From NCBI GenBank assembly GCA_016281115.1, contig JAEEHZ010000125.1, positions 1-23,468 on the forward strand: a stretch of 23,468 nucleotides of DNA, in the 5' to 3' direction. The DNA is from Clostridiaceae bacterium (GTDB taxonomy: Bacteria; Bacillota; Clostridia; Oscillospirales; Acutalibacteraceae). The position numbers and the translations under genes were made by a program. Below the pieces are notes generated by a model. That model was given only the letters and a program-made list of their open reading frames with translations. It was not told the DNA's origin and did no database searches. Below are positions 1 to 6,865 of this stretch, piece after piece (positions within the stretch are counted from its first letter, which is position 1; each line of letters starts with the position of its first letter).

Positions 1-87
1 CACAACGGCAGGGGAAAGCCCACAAACAGCGAATTTATAGCAATGATATCCGACAAACTAAACCTTCAATTAAAAAATGCGGGATAA
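1..87 (+). CDS. spo0A: Spo0A, C-terminal end (partial)
   Basis: Only the last 28 residues and the TAA stop are in the window; the gene begins upstream. The stretch KPTNSEFIAM followed by a short charged tail matches the extreme C-terminus of Spo0A, the response regulator that commits the cell to sporulation by binding 0A boxes. The visible part belongs to the DNA-binding effector domain. It is followed by a hairpin terminator and then, directly, by the spoIIIA operon; in Bacillus subtilis several housekeeping genes lie between these loci. The identification rests on a short but distinctive motif and on the sporulation neighbour. Confidence 0.88.
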   Translation, partial: HNGRGKPTNSEFIAMISDKLNLQLKNAG

Positions 88-113
88 AATTTATGAAATA
101 GTTCATAACAAAA

Positions 114-156
114 CAAGCCGTGGGAAATTATGTTTCCTGCGGCTTGATATTTTTTC
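114..156 (+). terminator. Rho-independent terminator after spo0A
   Basis: A 14-bp stem (arms 114-127 and 133-146, two G-U pairs) closes a 5-nt loop and is followed by a T-rich run at 150-155. It separates spo0A from the spoIIIA operon. Confidence 0.8.
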
Positions 157-237
157 TGCATTTAAAATCGGTTATACTAATTGCCTTTCATTGCTTTTAT
201 AATTTGCATTACTGTGCCGATATTAAAAAAATAATAC

Positions 238-266
238 GAATATTTACCCACGTTTGTCCATAAGTA
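238..266 (+). promoter_or_regulatory. Candidate sigma-E promoter of the spoIIIA operon
   Basis: GAATATT at 238-244 fits the sigma-E -35 consensus (kmATATT) exactly. Fourteen bases later CATAAGTA at 259-266 keeps the CATA core of the -10 consensus CATACAHT. The spacing suits this sigma factor, and a start point near 272 would leave a short leader before the spoIIIAA ribosome site. Sigma-E (mother cell) control of spoIIIA is established in Bacillus; this exact site is inferred. Confidence 0.5.
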
Positions 267-300
267 TTATTAACACCCGAACAATAAAAGGAAAATTAAC

Positions 301-1257
301 ATGAGTAACGCGTTTAAAGATAAGCTGTCTTTTGCATTTTCGGTGCTTCCCGCAAAGGCAAAAGAAATTGCCGAAAGACTTGATAACAATATAATAAACG
401 ATATATGCGAAATAAGGCTCAGGGCAAATCGCCCGCTTTTGATTTCACTGAAAAGCGAAAAAATGCTCCTTACACCCGAAGCTCGCCTTACAAGAAATGA
501 AAACGAAGCTTTTGTTGTTTCGGCGGCGATGATACACGAGGCTTTTAACAGACTGTGCAACTTTTCGGTATACAGCTTTCAAAAAGAGCTTGTCGACGGT
601 TATGTAACGATAAAAGGCGGTCACAGAGTAGGCGTTTGCGCGACAGCGGTCTATGACGGCGAAAGGCTTACAACGGTAAAAGACGTAACTTCTCTTAATA
701 TCCGTGTGGCGCGTGAAGTACCGTTTTGTGCAAAAAAAATTTACGAAAATACCGGTTATTACGAAAAAGGAGTTTTGATATCGGGCCCTCCCGGGTGCGG
801 AAAAACAACCGTTTTGCGTGACTTAGCACGTGCGGTTTCTATAAAAAACAAAAATGTGACAATTATAGATGAGCGCGGAGAAATATCAGGCGCATTCGGG
901 GGCGTTGTCTATAATGATGTGGGTATGTGCGATGTTTTGAACGGGTACACAAAAAGCGACGGTATTATGCGCGCGATAAGATGTTTAAACCCTGATATTG
1001 TAGTCTGTGACGAAATAGGAACCGAAAAAGACTGCAAGGCGATAGCCGAAGCGATCAACACAGGGGCAGCAATAGCGGCGACCTTTCACGCAGACAGTGC
1101 CGAGGGTATATTAAACGCAAAAAGAGGACGGGATCTGCTTTCAACAGGAGCTTTTAAAACAATTGTAATGCTCAGCGGCGGTGCAAAACCGTCCGAGATC
1201 AACGGGATATATAAGGTTACATCAATTGAACCTGTTAAACTGACCCGAACAGAGTAA
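301..1257 (+). CDS. spoIIIAA: Stage III sporulation protein AA, secretion-type ATPase
   Basis: Codes for 318 residues, close to the usual family length. SpoIIIAA is the cytoplasmic ATPase of the SpoIIIA-SpoIIQ channel, related to type II/IV secretion ATPases, and is thought to energise assembly or transport from mother cell to forespore. Walker A GPPGCGKTT lies at residues 162-170 and Walker B ends in DE at 237-238 (DIVVCDEIG). A TFHAD stretch follows near residue 261, as in secretion ATPases. AAAGGA sits about 8 nt before the ATG. It is the first gene of an intact eight-gene operon, with only 11 bases before spoIIIAB. Confidence 0.96.
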   Translation: MSNAFKDKLSFAFSVLPAKAKEIAERLDNNIINDICEIRLRANRPLLISLKSEKMLLTPEARLTRNENEAFVVSAAMIHEAFNRLCNFSVYSFQKELVDGYVTIKGGHRVGVCATAVYDGERLTTVKDVTSLNIRVAREVPFCAKKIYENTGYYEKGVLISGPPGCGKTTVLRDLARAVSIKNKNVTIIDERGEISGAFGGVVYNDVGMCDVLNGYTKSDGIMRAIRCLNPDIVVCDEIGTEKDCKAIAEAINTGAAIAATFHADSAEGILNAKRGRDLLSTGAFKTIVMLSGGAKPSEINGIYKVTSIEPVKLTRTE

Positions 1258-1268
1258 GGGATGAAAAA

Positions 1269-1772
1269 ATGATAAAAATATTCGGATTTTTGATACTGTC
1301 GCTTTGCGGCGCTTACGCAGGGCTTTTAAAATCAAATCAATTAAAAAACCGTGTTGATTTTTATGATAAATACATAATGTTCATAACACATATAAAGGTC
1401 TCCGTGTCATTTTCGGCAGATATTTTGGAGGAAATATTGCAAAAAGCAGACATGCCTTATTTTGATTTGTACTGTGCCCGGATCTTTGAAAATTTGAATA
1501 ACGGTGATCCTTTTTACGACTCTTGGTGCGGCGCTTTGGGGACATTAAACAAAGACGGGTTTTTAGATATCAAAGATCTCAATTTGATAAAGGATTTCGG
1601 AAAAGGGTTGGGAACAAGCGATATAAGCGGTCAAATATCTTGTTGCGAGCTCGCGGCGGCAAAGGCGGAAGCGGCATACAAAGCTTATAAAGAAGAATAC
1701 AAAAATAAATCTAAGCTCTATAAAATATTAGGCGCAGCGGCAGGTGTCGCGGTTGGGCTTATGATGATATAA
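1269..1772 (+). CDS. spoIIIAB: Stage III sporulation protein AB
   Basis: 167 residues, similar to the Bacillus protein (about 170). An N-terminal hydrophobic segment (about 3-20) and a C-terminal one (about 150-167) flank a mostly helical soluble part, the arrangement of SpoIIIAB, which resembles type II secretion GspF components and works as a membrane partner of the AA ATPase in the mother cell. The family-like stretch LGTSDISGQ is visible near residue 115. The ATG is preceded by AAGGGATG. Identity is supported as much by operon position as by sequence. Confidence 0.92.
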   Translation: MIKIFGFLILSLCGAYAGLLKSNQLKNRVDFYDKYIMFITHIKVSVSFSADILEEILQKADMPYFDLYCARIFENLNNGDPFYDSWCGALGTLNKDGFLDIKDLNLIKDFGKGLGTSDISGQISCCELAAAKAEAAYKAYKEEYKNKSKLYKILGAAAGVAVGLMMI

Positions 1773-1808
1773 AATTTGCAATTAATCGCAAAAGGGAGCG
1801 AAAAAGCT

Positions 1809-2003
1809 ATGGATGTTGATATGATATTTAAAATAGCCGCTGTTGGGATAATAGTAGCGGTGCTTAATCAGGTGCTTATACGCAGCGGAAGAGAAGAACA
1901 GGCAATGATGACCACTTTGGCAGGGCTTATAGTGGTGCTTATGATGATAGTTACGCAGATAAGCAATTTGTTTGAAACTATCAAATCTGTGTTTGACTTA
2001 TGA
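1809..2003 (+). CDS. spoIIIAC: Stage III sporulation protein AC
   Basis: 64 residues with two hydrophobic helices (about 5-23 and 34-52), typical of this very small membrane protein of about 65-68 residues. The frame is open from a TTG at 1776, but the ATG at 1809 is chosen because GGGAG lies 10 nt upstream and because the N-terminus MDVDMIFKIAAVGI then matches the family. AC and AD are integral membrane parts of the channel. The stop overlaps the spoIIIAD start (ATGA at 2000-2003), which suggests coupled translation. Confidence 0.92.
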   Translation: MDVDMIFKIAAVGIIVAVLNQVLIRSGREEQAMMTTLAGLIVVLMMIVTQISNLFETIKSVFDL

Positions 2004-2395
2004 TGAGCTATGCGTCTATATGCGGAATCTGTATAGTAAGTGCCGTTATAGCTCTTGCGCTGAAAAAATATAACCCCGAGATCTCACTTCTTGCCTCGGT
2101 GGCGGCAGGGGCTGTGTCTGCGTTAATAATTATACAAAGCATAACGCCCGTTTTAAGCGAGATAAACAATCTTTTGGATATGGCGCAGCTAAGCGGAGAG
2201 TATTCTCAAATTTTGTTTAAATCTCTCGGTATATGCTTACTGTGCCAATTTTCCTCCGATGTGTGTGAGGACGCAGGAGAAAAAGCCCTTGGTTCAAAGA
2301 TAATGCTGGCAGGTAAAGTATCGGTACTGCTTATAACACTTCCGCTCATAAAAATAATAACTAAAACCGTAATAGAGCTGATCTCGGGGCAATAA
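2000..2395 (+). CDS. spoIIIAD: Stage III sporulation protein AD
   Basis: 131 residues with several hydrophobic helices (about 5-21, 28-50, 75-85 and 104-127). The cluster SSDVCEDAGEKAL followed by a GK pair near residues 85-106 is characteristic of SpoIIIAD. It begins inside the spoIIIAC stop codon; a second ATG follows at once at 2003. No strong ribosome site is seen of its own, so reinitiation after spoIIIAC is likely. The product is an integral membrane component of the SpoIIIA complex. Confidence 0.93.
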   Translation: MMSYASICGICIVSAVIALALKKYNPEISLLASVAAGAVSALIIIQSITPVLSEINNLLDMAQLSGEYSQILFKSLGICLLCQFSSDVCEDAGEKALGSKIMLAGKVSVLLITLPLIKIITKTVIELISGQ

Positions 2396-2433
2396 ATTCA
2401 GGTAACAGATCATTAAAAGTAACGGAGACAAAA

Positions 2434-3585
2434 ATGAAAAGGACAATAATACTGTTGTTTGCCGCAATTATATTAATTATTATATTTCCTCCGGCGGCGC
2501 ACTCATACGGTGTACAGGACACAGATATACCGGTCAATGAGATTTACGAAAACCAAAAAGCCCTTTCAAACGCCCAATCGGTTTATGATTCACTGCCCGA
2601 AAGTGTGAAAGATATACTTGCATCTCTGCAAATAAACGGAGTAAATCAAGACGAAATAAGCGCGCTTGATGCCGATAGCTTTGCATGCGTTTTTATGGAT
2701 ATGATTAAAAACGCCTTTTCAGATGAATATATATCCGGGGGCATAGTTATAGGGATAATCCTTTTGTGCGCCATGGTCAATTGCTTTAAAAGCTCACAAG
2801 GCGGCAACGGACAAATTTTTGATATTGCGGCTGTAATGTGCTTTTGCGCAGGTATGGTAATACCTATATCAAAGCTTATAGAAACAGGATCGCAGATAAT
2901 AAGCGATACAACATCTTTTATGACCGTATACATACCCGTAATGGCAGGGCTTATGATATCTTCGGGCCAGGCGGTGTCGGGAGGTGCGTATTATGCGCTT
3001 ATGATGTCTGCTGCGCAGATATGTTCTTTTTTGTGTTCAAAAGTAATAATTCCTGCTGTAAATATTTTTTTCGCACTGTCGATAGTTTCGGAAATATCGC
3101 CTCAAATGGATTCTCAGAGGCTGTGCGACGCCCTTAATAAAGCCATAAAATGGGTGCTTGGCTTTGCAATGAGCATATTTGCGTCGCTTTTTACATTGCA
3201 AGGCGTTGTGGGAGGTTACAGCGATAACCTTTCTGCAAGAGCTGTTAAATTTGCTGTCAGAAGCTTTGTTCCCGTTGTCGGCAATGCGCTCAGCGACGTT
3301 TACTCAACCGTTACGGCAAGCGTAAAGCTGTTAAAGTCGGGTGTGGGCGTGGTCGCGGTAATGGGAACGGGATTTATATTTTTGCCCGTAATATTAAAAT
3401 GCTTTGTTTGGATGCTGATACTTACACTAGGCGGGATTTGCGCGGGATTGTTTGATTTAAAGCCAATTTGCGGAATAATTGACGTATGCACAAAAACGCT
3501 GAGTTGCTTTGCGGCGGTGTTGCTTTCGGTTATGGCGCTTTTTATAATTTCTACCGCTATGGTGCTTGTTTTCGGCGCAGGATAA
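2434..3585 (+). CDS. spoIIIAE: Stage III sporulation protein AE
   Basis: 383 residues, near the family norm (about 400). An N-terminal signal peptide (hydrophobic 4-19, likely cut after AHS near residue 23) precedes a short extracytoplasmic part (about 25-95) and then a polytopic membrane region with roughly seven hydrophobic helices to the C-terminus. SpoIIIAE is the large multi-pass protein of the channel and resembles export-apparatus permeases in layout. GGAG lies 8 nt before the ATG. It is followed 18 bases later by spoIIIAF. Confidence 0.95.
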   Translation: MKRTIILLFAAIILIIIFPPAAHSYGVQDTDIPVNEIYENQKALSNAQSVYDSLPESVKDILASLQINGVNQDEISALDADSFACVFMDMIKNAFSDEYISGGIVIGIILLCAMVNCFKSSQGGNGQIFDIAAVMCFCAGMVIPISKLIETGSQIISDTTSFMTVYIPVMAGLMISSGQAVSGGAYYALMMSAAQICSFLCSKVIIPAVNIFFALSIVSEISPQMDSQRLCDALNKAIKWVLGFAMSIFASLFTLQGVVGGYSDNLSARAVKFAVRSFVPVVGNALSDVYSTVTASVKLLKSGVGVVAVMGTGFIFLPVILKCFVWMLILTLGGICAGLFDLKPICGIIDVCTKTLSCFAAVLLSVMALFIISTAMVLVFGAG

Positions 3586-3603
3586 CAAAAAGGAGAACGA
3601 AAT

Positions 3604-4077
3604 ATGGAGAATATCGCTTATGCGGCAAAGGTCATATGTATAGCATCGCTGTGTGCCGCTTTACTTAATATTTTTTCACCCGGCGGTGCAATGAAAAAAT
3701 CATTTAAATACGCACTGGGAGTGTTTGTGCTATGCGCGATAATAATACCCGTAAAAGATGTTGATCTTGATTTATCATCAGTTTTAGAGAATGTATCCTA
3801 TAAGGAGCTATCGGAAGATTACAGCATTGCAACAGACGGTATCGTAAAAGATGAATTTGGGAGCAGAATTGTTTCAATGATACAAGAACGGCTGAAAAGC
3901 CGCGGAATATCAGATTCAAATATTCAAACAGTTACGGATATTGATTCGGACAACTGCATATACATTAAAAAAACAGAAATTTACGTTGATAAAAAATATG
4001 CCGATAAAATTTCGGACTTAAAAGCAGATATCGAAAATTATCTCGGAATAAGAGCAGAGATATTTGTAACACGGTAA
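3604..4077 (+). CDS. spoIIIAF: Stage III sporulation protein AF
   Basis: 157 residues, shorter than the Bacillus protein of about 206, the shortfall apparently lying in the soluble part. Two N-terminal membrane helices (about 5-22 and 33-50) are followed by a soluble domain ending in LKADIENYLGIRAEIFV. SpoIIIAF carries a ring-building motif fold exposed to the intermembrane space in structural work on the family. AAAGGAGA sits 8 nt before the ATG, a strong site. The gene ends 80 bases before spoIIIAG, the widest gap in the operon. Confidence 0.92.
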   Translation: MENIAYAAKVICIASLCAALLNIFSPGGAMKKSFKYALGVFVLCAIIIPVKDVDLDLSSVLENVSYKELSEDYSIATDGIVKDEFGSRIVSMIQERLKSRGISDSNIQTVTDIDSDNCIYIKKTEIYVDKKYADKISDLKADIENYLGIRAEIFVTR

Positions 4078-4103
4078 ACCCGGATATATAAAAATGTAAA
4101 AAG

Positions 4104-4144
4104 AAAGGAAAAAGCCGAATACAAAGAATATTCACAAATCGGCT
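4104..4144 (+). promoter_or_regulatory. Ribosome site and hairpin before spoIIIAG
   Basis: The only good purine-rich ribosome site before spoIIIAG is AAAGGAA at 4104-4110, 47 bases from the ATG at 4158. Between them AGCCGA (4113-4118) pairs with TCGGCT (4139-4144), and GAATA (4117-4121) can pair with TATTC (4129-4133) inside. Folding would shorten the effective distance between ribosome site and start codon. An in-frame TAA at 4152-4154 rules out an upstream start. Confidence 0.4.
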
Positions 4145-4157
4145 GTAACAGTAAATT

Positions 4158-4682
4158 ATGGATAGCAAAAAACTGTCACAGAGGCTTAACAAAAAGCAGA
4201 AAATCATTTTGATAGCGGGAATTGCCGCAATTGCCATGATAATGATGTCGGGGATTTTTACGACAAAAAAAGAGGCTGTGCAAAACTTTACACAGCAGTT
4301 TGATATAGAAGAATACAGGGCAAATCTCGAAAGCCGCCTTGCAGACATAATATCGCACATAGACGGCGCAGGAAACACGGGTGTTATGATAACACTTGAC
4401 AGCGGAAAAGAATATGTTTACGCGCAAAATATGAGTGTTGACGAAAGCTCTGATTCCGACAGCGCAAAACATTCGCAGGAAAACAAATATTACACCGTAA
4501 AATCACAGTCAAACGGGGAAGAACCGATACTTATAAGAGAAGCCGAGCCAAAGGTGAGGGGAGTTATTATTGTATGTGAGGGTGCCGACAACAGCGCAGT
4601 AAGAGAGACGATAAAGAACGCTGTTGTAAGCATTTTTAACATAGCTGAAAACAAAATCAGCGTAAATAAAATATCAAAATAA
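4158..4682 (+). CDS. spoIIIAG: Stage III sporulation protein AG
   Basis: 174 residues, shorter than the Bacillus protein (about 229). One membrane helix (about 17-36) follows a basic cytoplasmic N-terminus; the rest is exposed to the intermembrane space and ends in a ring-building motif (about 118-173, RGVIIVCEGADN and a final NKISVNKI strand). SpoIIIAG forms a large ring of the channel. The ATG at 4158 is the only plausible start because a stop codon precedes it by one codon, yet it has no ribosome site at normal spacing. Followed 25 bases later by spoIIIAH. Confidence 0.92.
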   Translation: MDSKKLSQRLNKKQKIILIAGIAAIAMIMMSGIFTTKKEAVQNFTQQFDIEEYRANLESRLADIISHIDGAGNTGVMITLDSGKEYVYAQNMSVDESSDSDSAKHSQENKYYTVKSQSNGEEPILIREAEPKVRGVIIVCEGADNSAVRETIKNAVVSIFNIAENKISVNKISK

Positions 4683-4707
4683 TAAAGCTTTGGGAGGATA
4701 ATTTATT

Positions 4708-5322
4708 ATGAAAACCGAGAAAAAAGAGAAAACACAAAAAACATCTAAAATGAAAAGAATAGGAAAGAAACAGCTAGTTTTGGCGGCTCTTGTTATTGCG
4801 CTGGGTTCCGCAATTCTTTTAAACTGGCAATTTTCGGACAACAAGTCTTTGCTGGCGGCTTCGTCTAAGCAAAACACGGCAAAAGAGCTGGGAAAAGCAC
4901 AATACGCCAACGCAACCGCAACCGTAAAAGACAACTCGGACAAGGATACCGACGCAGCGGCGCTTCTCGCAGAAAGCGAAAAGTATTTTTCCGAAGTGCA
5001 AAAATCCCGTGACGAGGCTCAACAACAGGTTGTTGATATAGCCACTGAAATACTTAAAAGTACGGAATCCGACGACGCGGCGAGAACCGAGGCGGTCGCG
5101 TCAGCCGCAAAGATCGCAAACACCATTCAAAAACAAACTAACATAGAAAACCTTATAAAAGCCAAAGGCTTTTCCGAGTGTATGGTTTATCTCCAAGACG
5201 ACAGCTGCAACATAGTGGTCAACAAGGGTATGCTAAACGAAGCCCTGGCTGTGGCAATAAGAGATATTGTAAGCAGTCAGGCAGACATAGAGTTTGATAA
5301 AATAAGCATAGCAGAGGCGTAA
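4708..5322 (+). CDS. spoIIIAH: Stage III sporulation protein AH
   Basis: 204 residues. A basic N-terminus, one membrane helix (about 24-41), an Ala/Glu-rich linker likely to be coiled coil (about 80-135) and a C-terminal ring-forming domain of the YscJ/FliF type (about 140-200, GFSECMVYLQDDSCNIVV). SpoIIIAH is the mother-cell protein that binds forespore SpoIIQ across the septum and anchors the engulfing membranes. GGGAGGA lies 12 nt before the ATG. It is the last gene of the operon, followed by a hairpin terminator. Confidence 0.94.
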   Translation: MKTEKKEKTQKTSKMKRIGKKQLVLAALVIALGSAILLNWQFSDNKSLLAASSKQNTAKELGKAQYANATATVKDNSDKDTDAAALLAESEKYFSEVQKSRDEAQQQVVDIATEILKSTESDDAARTEAVASAAKIANTIQKQTNIENLIKAKGFSECMVYLQDDSCNIVVNKGMLNEALAVAIRDIVSSQADIEFDKISIAEA

Positions 5323-5362
5323 CAAACCGAGGTTCGGATCGCTCTTGTTACCCTATTAAAAC

Positions 5363-5392
5363 GCCGGGCAGAAATTCTGTTTTCCGCCCGGC
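5363..5392. terminator. Hairpin terminator between convergent genes
   Basis: GCCGGGC at 5363-5369 pairs with GCCCGGC at 5386-5392. On the minus strand the hairpin is followed by TTTTAAT, on the plus strand by the weaker TTAATTAG. It lies between the ends of spoIIIAH (+) and the VanY-like gene (-) and could serve both. Confidence 0.65.
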
Positions 5393-5402
5393 TTAATTAG
5401 TA

Positions 5403-6338
5403 TCATCTGTTTTGTAAATAGGAAACGTATTGTTCAAGACACATATCGAGCATACGCATATTTTTGGCGTATTCTTTGCCCACATATCTGAACATCGTAT
5501 AAGATGCCTCAAACCCCGTATATTCCGTTTTATCCGGGGGATATCTGAGAACAAATCCATATTCGGTGCAGTTGTTATACAGCCATATGTATTCATTCGT
5601 TTTGGAAAAATCACTGCCGTTGTCGTCTATGTTAATAATAAGTCCCGTTCTCTGCTCACAGCTTTCGCCGTCGGGTATTTTGTGTATAAGTTCGGCTTCG
5701 GCTTTAACATTGCTGTATCCGTAAAGCTGTTCATAGCTTTGTATGGTTTTTTCATATGTTTTTTGCTGTTGCTCATATGATACGTAGCCGCTTTTGATAT
5801 TAAGAGAAATTCCGTCCTTTTTGGCGGCTGTGAGCATAATGTCCAAGTCTGAGCTTACGGCATTTGAAAGGTATACCCCTTTGCCGTACTCATATAAATT
5901 TGGTGTATATGATTCGTTCAGCCTTATGCGCCTGTTTACGAGGATAAGCAGGTCGTCGTTGCCGGGGGTGCTGTCGTCTGAGCTCTGAGCATCGGCGGAG
6001 ATTATGTTTTCTTTGTCGGTAGAAATACCTTCTATCAGATTCAAATTGAGGTTGCCGTTTGCCATTTGAGAAAGCGCATACACGGAAAATATTACTACCG
6101 TGAGAAAAATTGCCGCGCCTATAATTTTAAGCCAGAGCTTCAGCGGCGCGGTTGACGAGTTTTTCTGCATCTTTTTATACGCTTTTAACACCTTTTGGCG
6201 TGATGAATTATCGGCTTTGGAAAATTTATATATTCTTAATTTGCTTATTTTATTAACATTGCTTATTTTAGGCTTTTTGTTCTTTTTTCGAGGCGGTTTG
6301 GGCATTTTTATGCCCGATGTTTTAATGCGCTTTTCCAA
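5403..6338 (-). CDS. VanY-fold membrane protein, probably catalytically dead
   Basis: 311 residues from a TTG at 6338, chosen because GGAGGA lies 6 nt upstream; an upstream in-frame start at 6398 falls inside the promoter. A strongly basic cytoplasmic region (1-66), one membrane helix (about 68-90), an acidic linker and an extracytoplasmic domain (about 130-305) of the VanY D,D-carboxypeptidase fold (SGYVSYEQQ at 183-191, GFVLRYP at 261-267, FRYVGKEYA at 283-291). The family's H-x6-D ligand pair reads Q229...N236, and the E-x2-H motif reads S279...M282, so all zinc ligands and the catalytic Glu appear replaced. A structural or peptidoglycan-binding role is inferred. A sporulation link is possible from its neighbours but unproven. 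Confidence 0.82.
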   Translation of the reverse strand: MEKRIKTSGIKMPKPPRKKNKKPKISNVNKISKLRIYKFSKADNSSRQKVLKAYKKMQKNSSTAPLKLWLKIIGAAIFLTVVIFSVYALSQMANGNLNLNLIEGISTDKENIISADAQSSDDSTPGNDDLLILVNRRIRLNESYTPNLYEYGKGVYLSNAVSSDLDIMLTAAKKDGISLNIKSGYVSYEQQQKTYEKTIQSYEQLYGYSNVKAEAELIHKIPDGESCEQRTGLIINIDDNGSDFSKTNEYIWLYNNCTEYGFVLRYPPDKTEYTGFEASYTMFRYVGKEYAKNMRMLDMCLEQYVSYLQNR

Positions 6339-6369
6339 AACAATTCCTCCAATAAAGATCGGTAAGATG

Positions 6370-6398
6370 ATTATACAATATATTTTATATGTTCGCAA
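6370..6398 (-). promoter_or_regulatory. Sigma-A promoter of the VanY-like gene
   Basis: Read on the minus strand: TTGCGA (6398-6393), a 17-base spacer, then a perfect TATAAT (6375-6370). The start point would fall near 6363, leaving about 25 bases before the TTG start at 6338. Confidence 0.65.
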
Positions 6399-6415
6399 AT
6401 ATTTTTAAATGTATG

Positions 6416-6444
6416 TTCTTAACCGTTTTTATACGGCATATTAT
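6416..6444 (+). promoter_or_regulatory. Possible promoter of the lipoprotein-dacF unit
   Basis: TTCTTA (6416-6421), 17 bases, TATTAT (6439-6444). The -10 is good and the -35 poor. The predicted start is about 25 bases before the ATG at 6474, and the site sits back to back with the VanY-like gene's promoter. Confidence 0.35.
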
Positions 6445-6473
6445 TTATAAAATAAATTTAGGGCAGGTTGCGT

Positions 6474-6845
6474 ATGGTGAAAAAGGCATCGGTTTTACTT
6501 GTTATCGTATTTGTGCTCACTTTTGCCTCGGGATGCAAACAGAGGGTGATCCAAAGTGCTTCAGACGAGCTTATGATGTATGACTGGAGTTACGAAGGCA
6601 CAGGCACAATAAGCGCAAAGCTTAACTTTTACGATGACGACACAGCGGCACTGACCGTATATGAAAACGGAGAAAAAACACTCGGAATAAGCGGCGCATG
6701 CGTTGTAAACGATGAAACCATAACCATAATGGACGACAGCGCATATTTTGATTTAAGCTTTGACTACAAGCTTACCGACAGCGAATGTATAATCAGTTAT
6801 GAGGGATTTGAGCTTCCCTTTAAGAAAACAAACAAAATAGAATGA
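6474..6845 (+). CDS. Small lipoprotein, function unknown
   Basis: 123 residues from the ATG at 6474, with AGG about 6 nt upstream; a TTG at 6468 is also in frame. The N-terminus has two lysines, a hydrophobic stretch (about 6-17) and a lipobox ASG-C with the modified Cys near residue 21, so the protein is probably anchored on the outer face of the membrane. The mature part is a small beta-rich domain with the pattern WSYEGTG...NFYDDDTAAL...FELPFKK, seen in small secreted Firmicutes lipoproteins; no named family is claimed. It ends 20 bases before the D,D-carboxypeptidase gene and is probably co-transcribed with it. Confidence 0.8.
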   Translation: MVKKASVLLVIVFVLTFASGCKQRVIQSASDELMMYDWSYEGTGTISAKLNFYDDDTAALTVYENGEKTLGISGACVVNDETITIMDDSAYFDLSFDYKLTDSECIISYEGFELPFKKTNKIE

Positions 6846-6865
6846 ATTTTACAGGGGGATACGTA

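Noticed and set aside
252..263. Possible 0A box (TTTGTCCAT) upstream of spoIIIAA
   Set aside because: Two mismatches to the TTTGTCGAA-like consensus and it lies inside the sigma-E promoter candidate; Spo0A control of spoIIIA is not expected.
1776..1808. TTG start giving a longer SpoIIIAC
   Set aside because: It has no ribosome site, and the ATG at 1809 has one and gives the family's normal N-terminus.
4176..4472. Minus-strand open frames opposite spoIIIAF-AG and similar antisense frames throughout
   Set aside because: They overlap strongly supported genes, have no ribosome sites, and show Cys/Phe-rich compositions typical of shadow frames.
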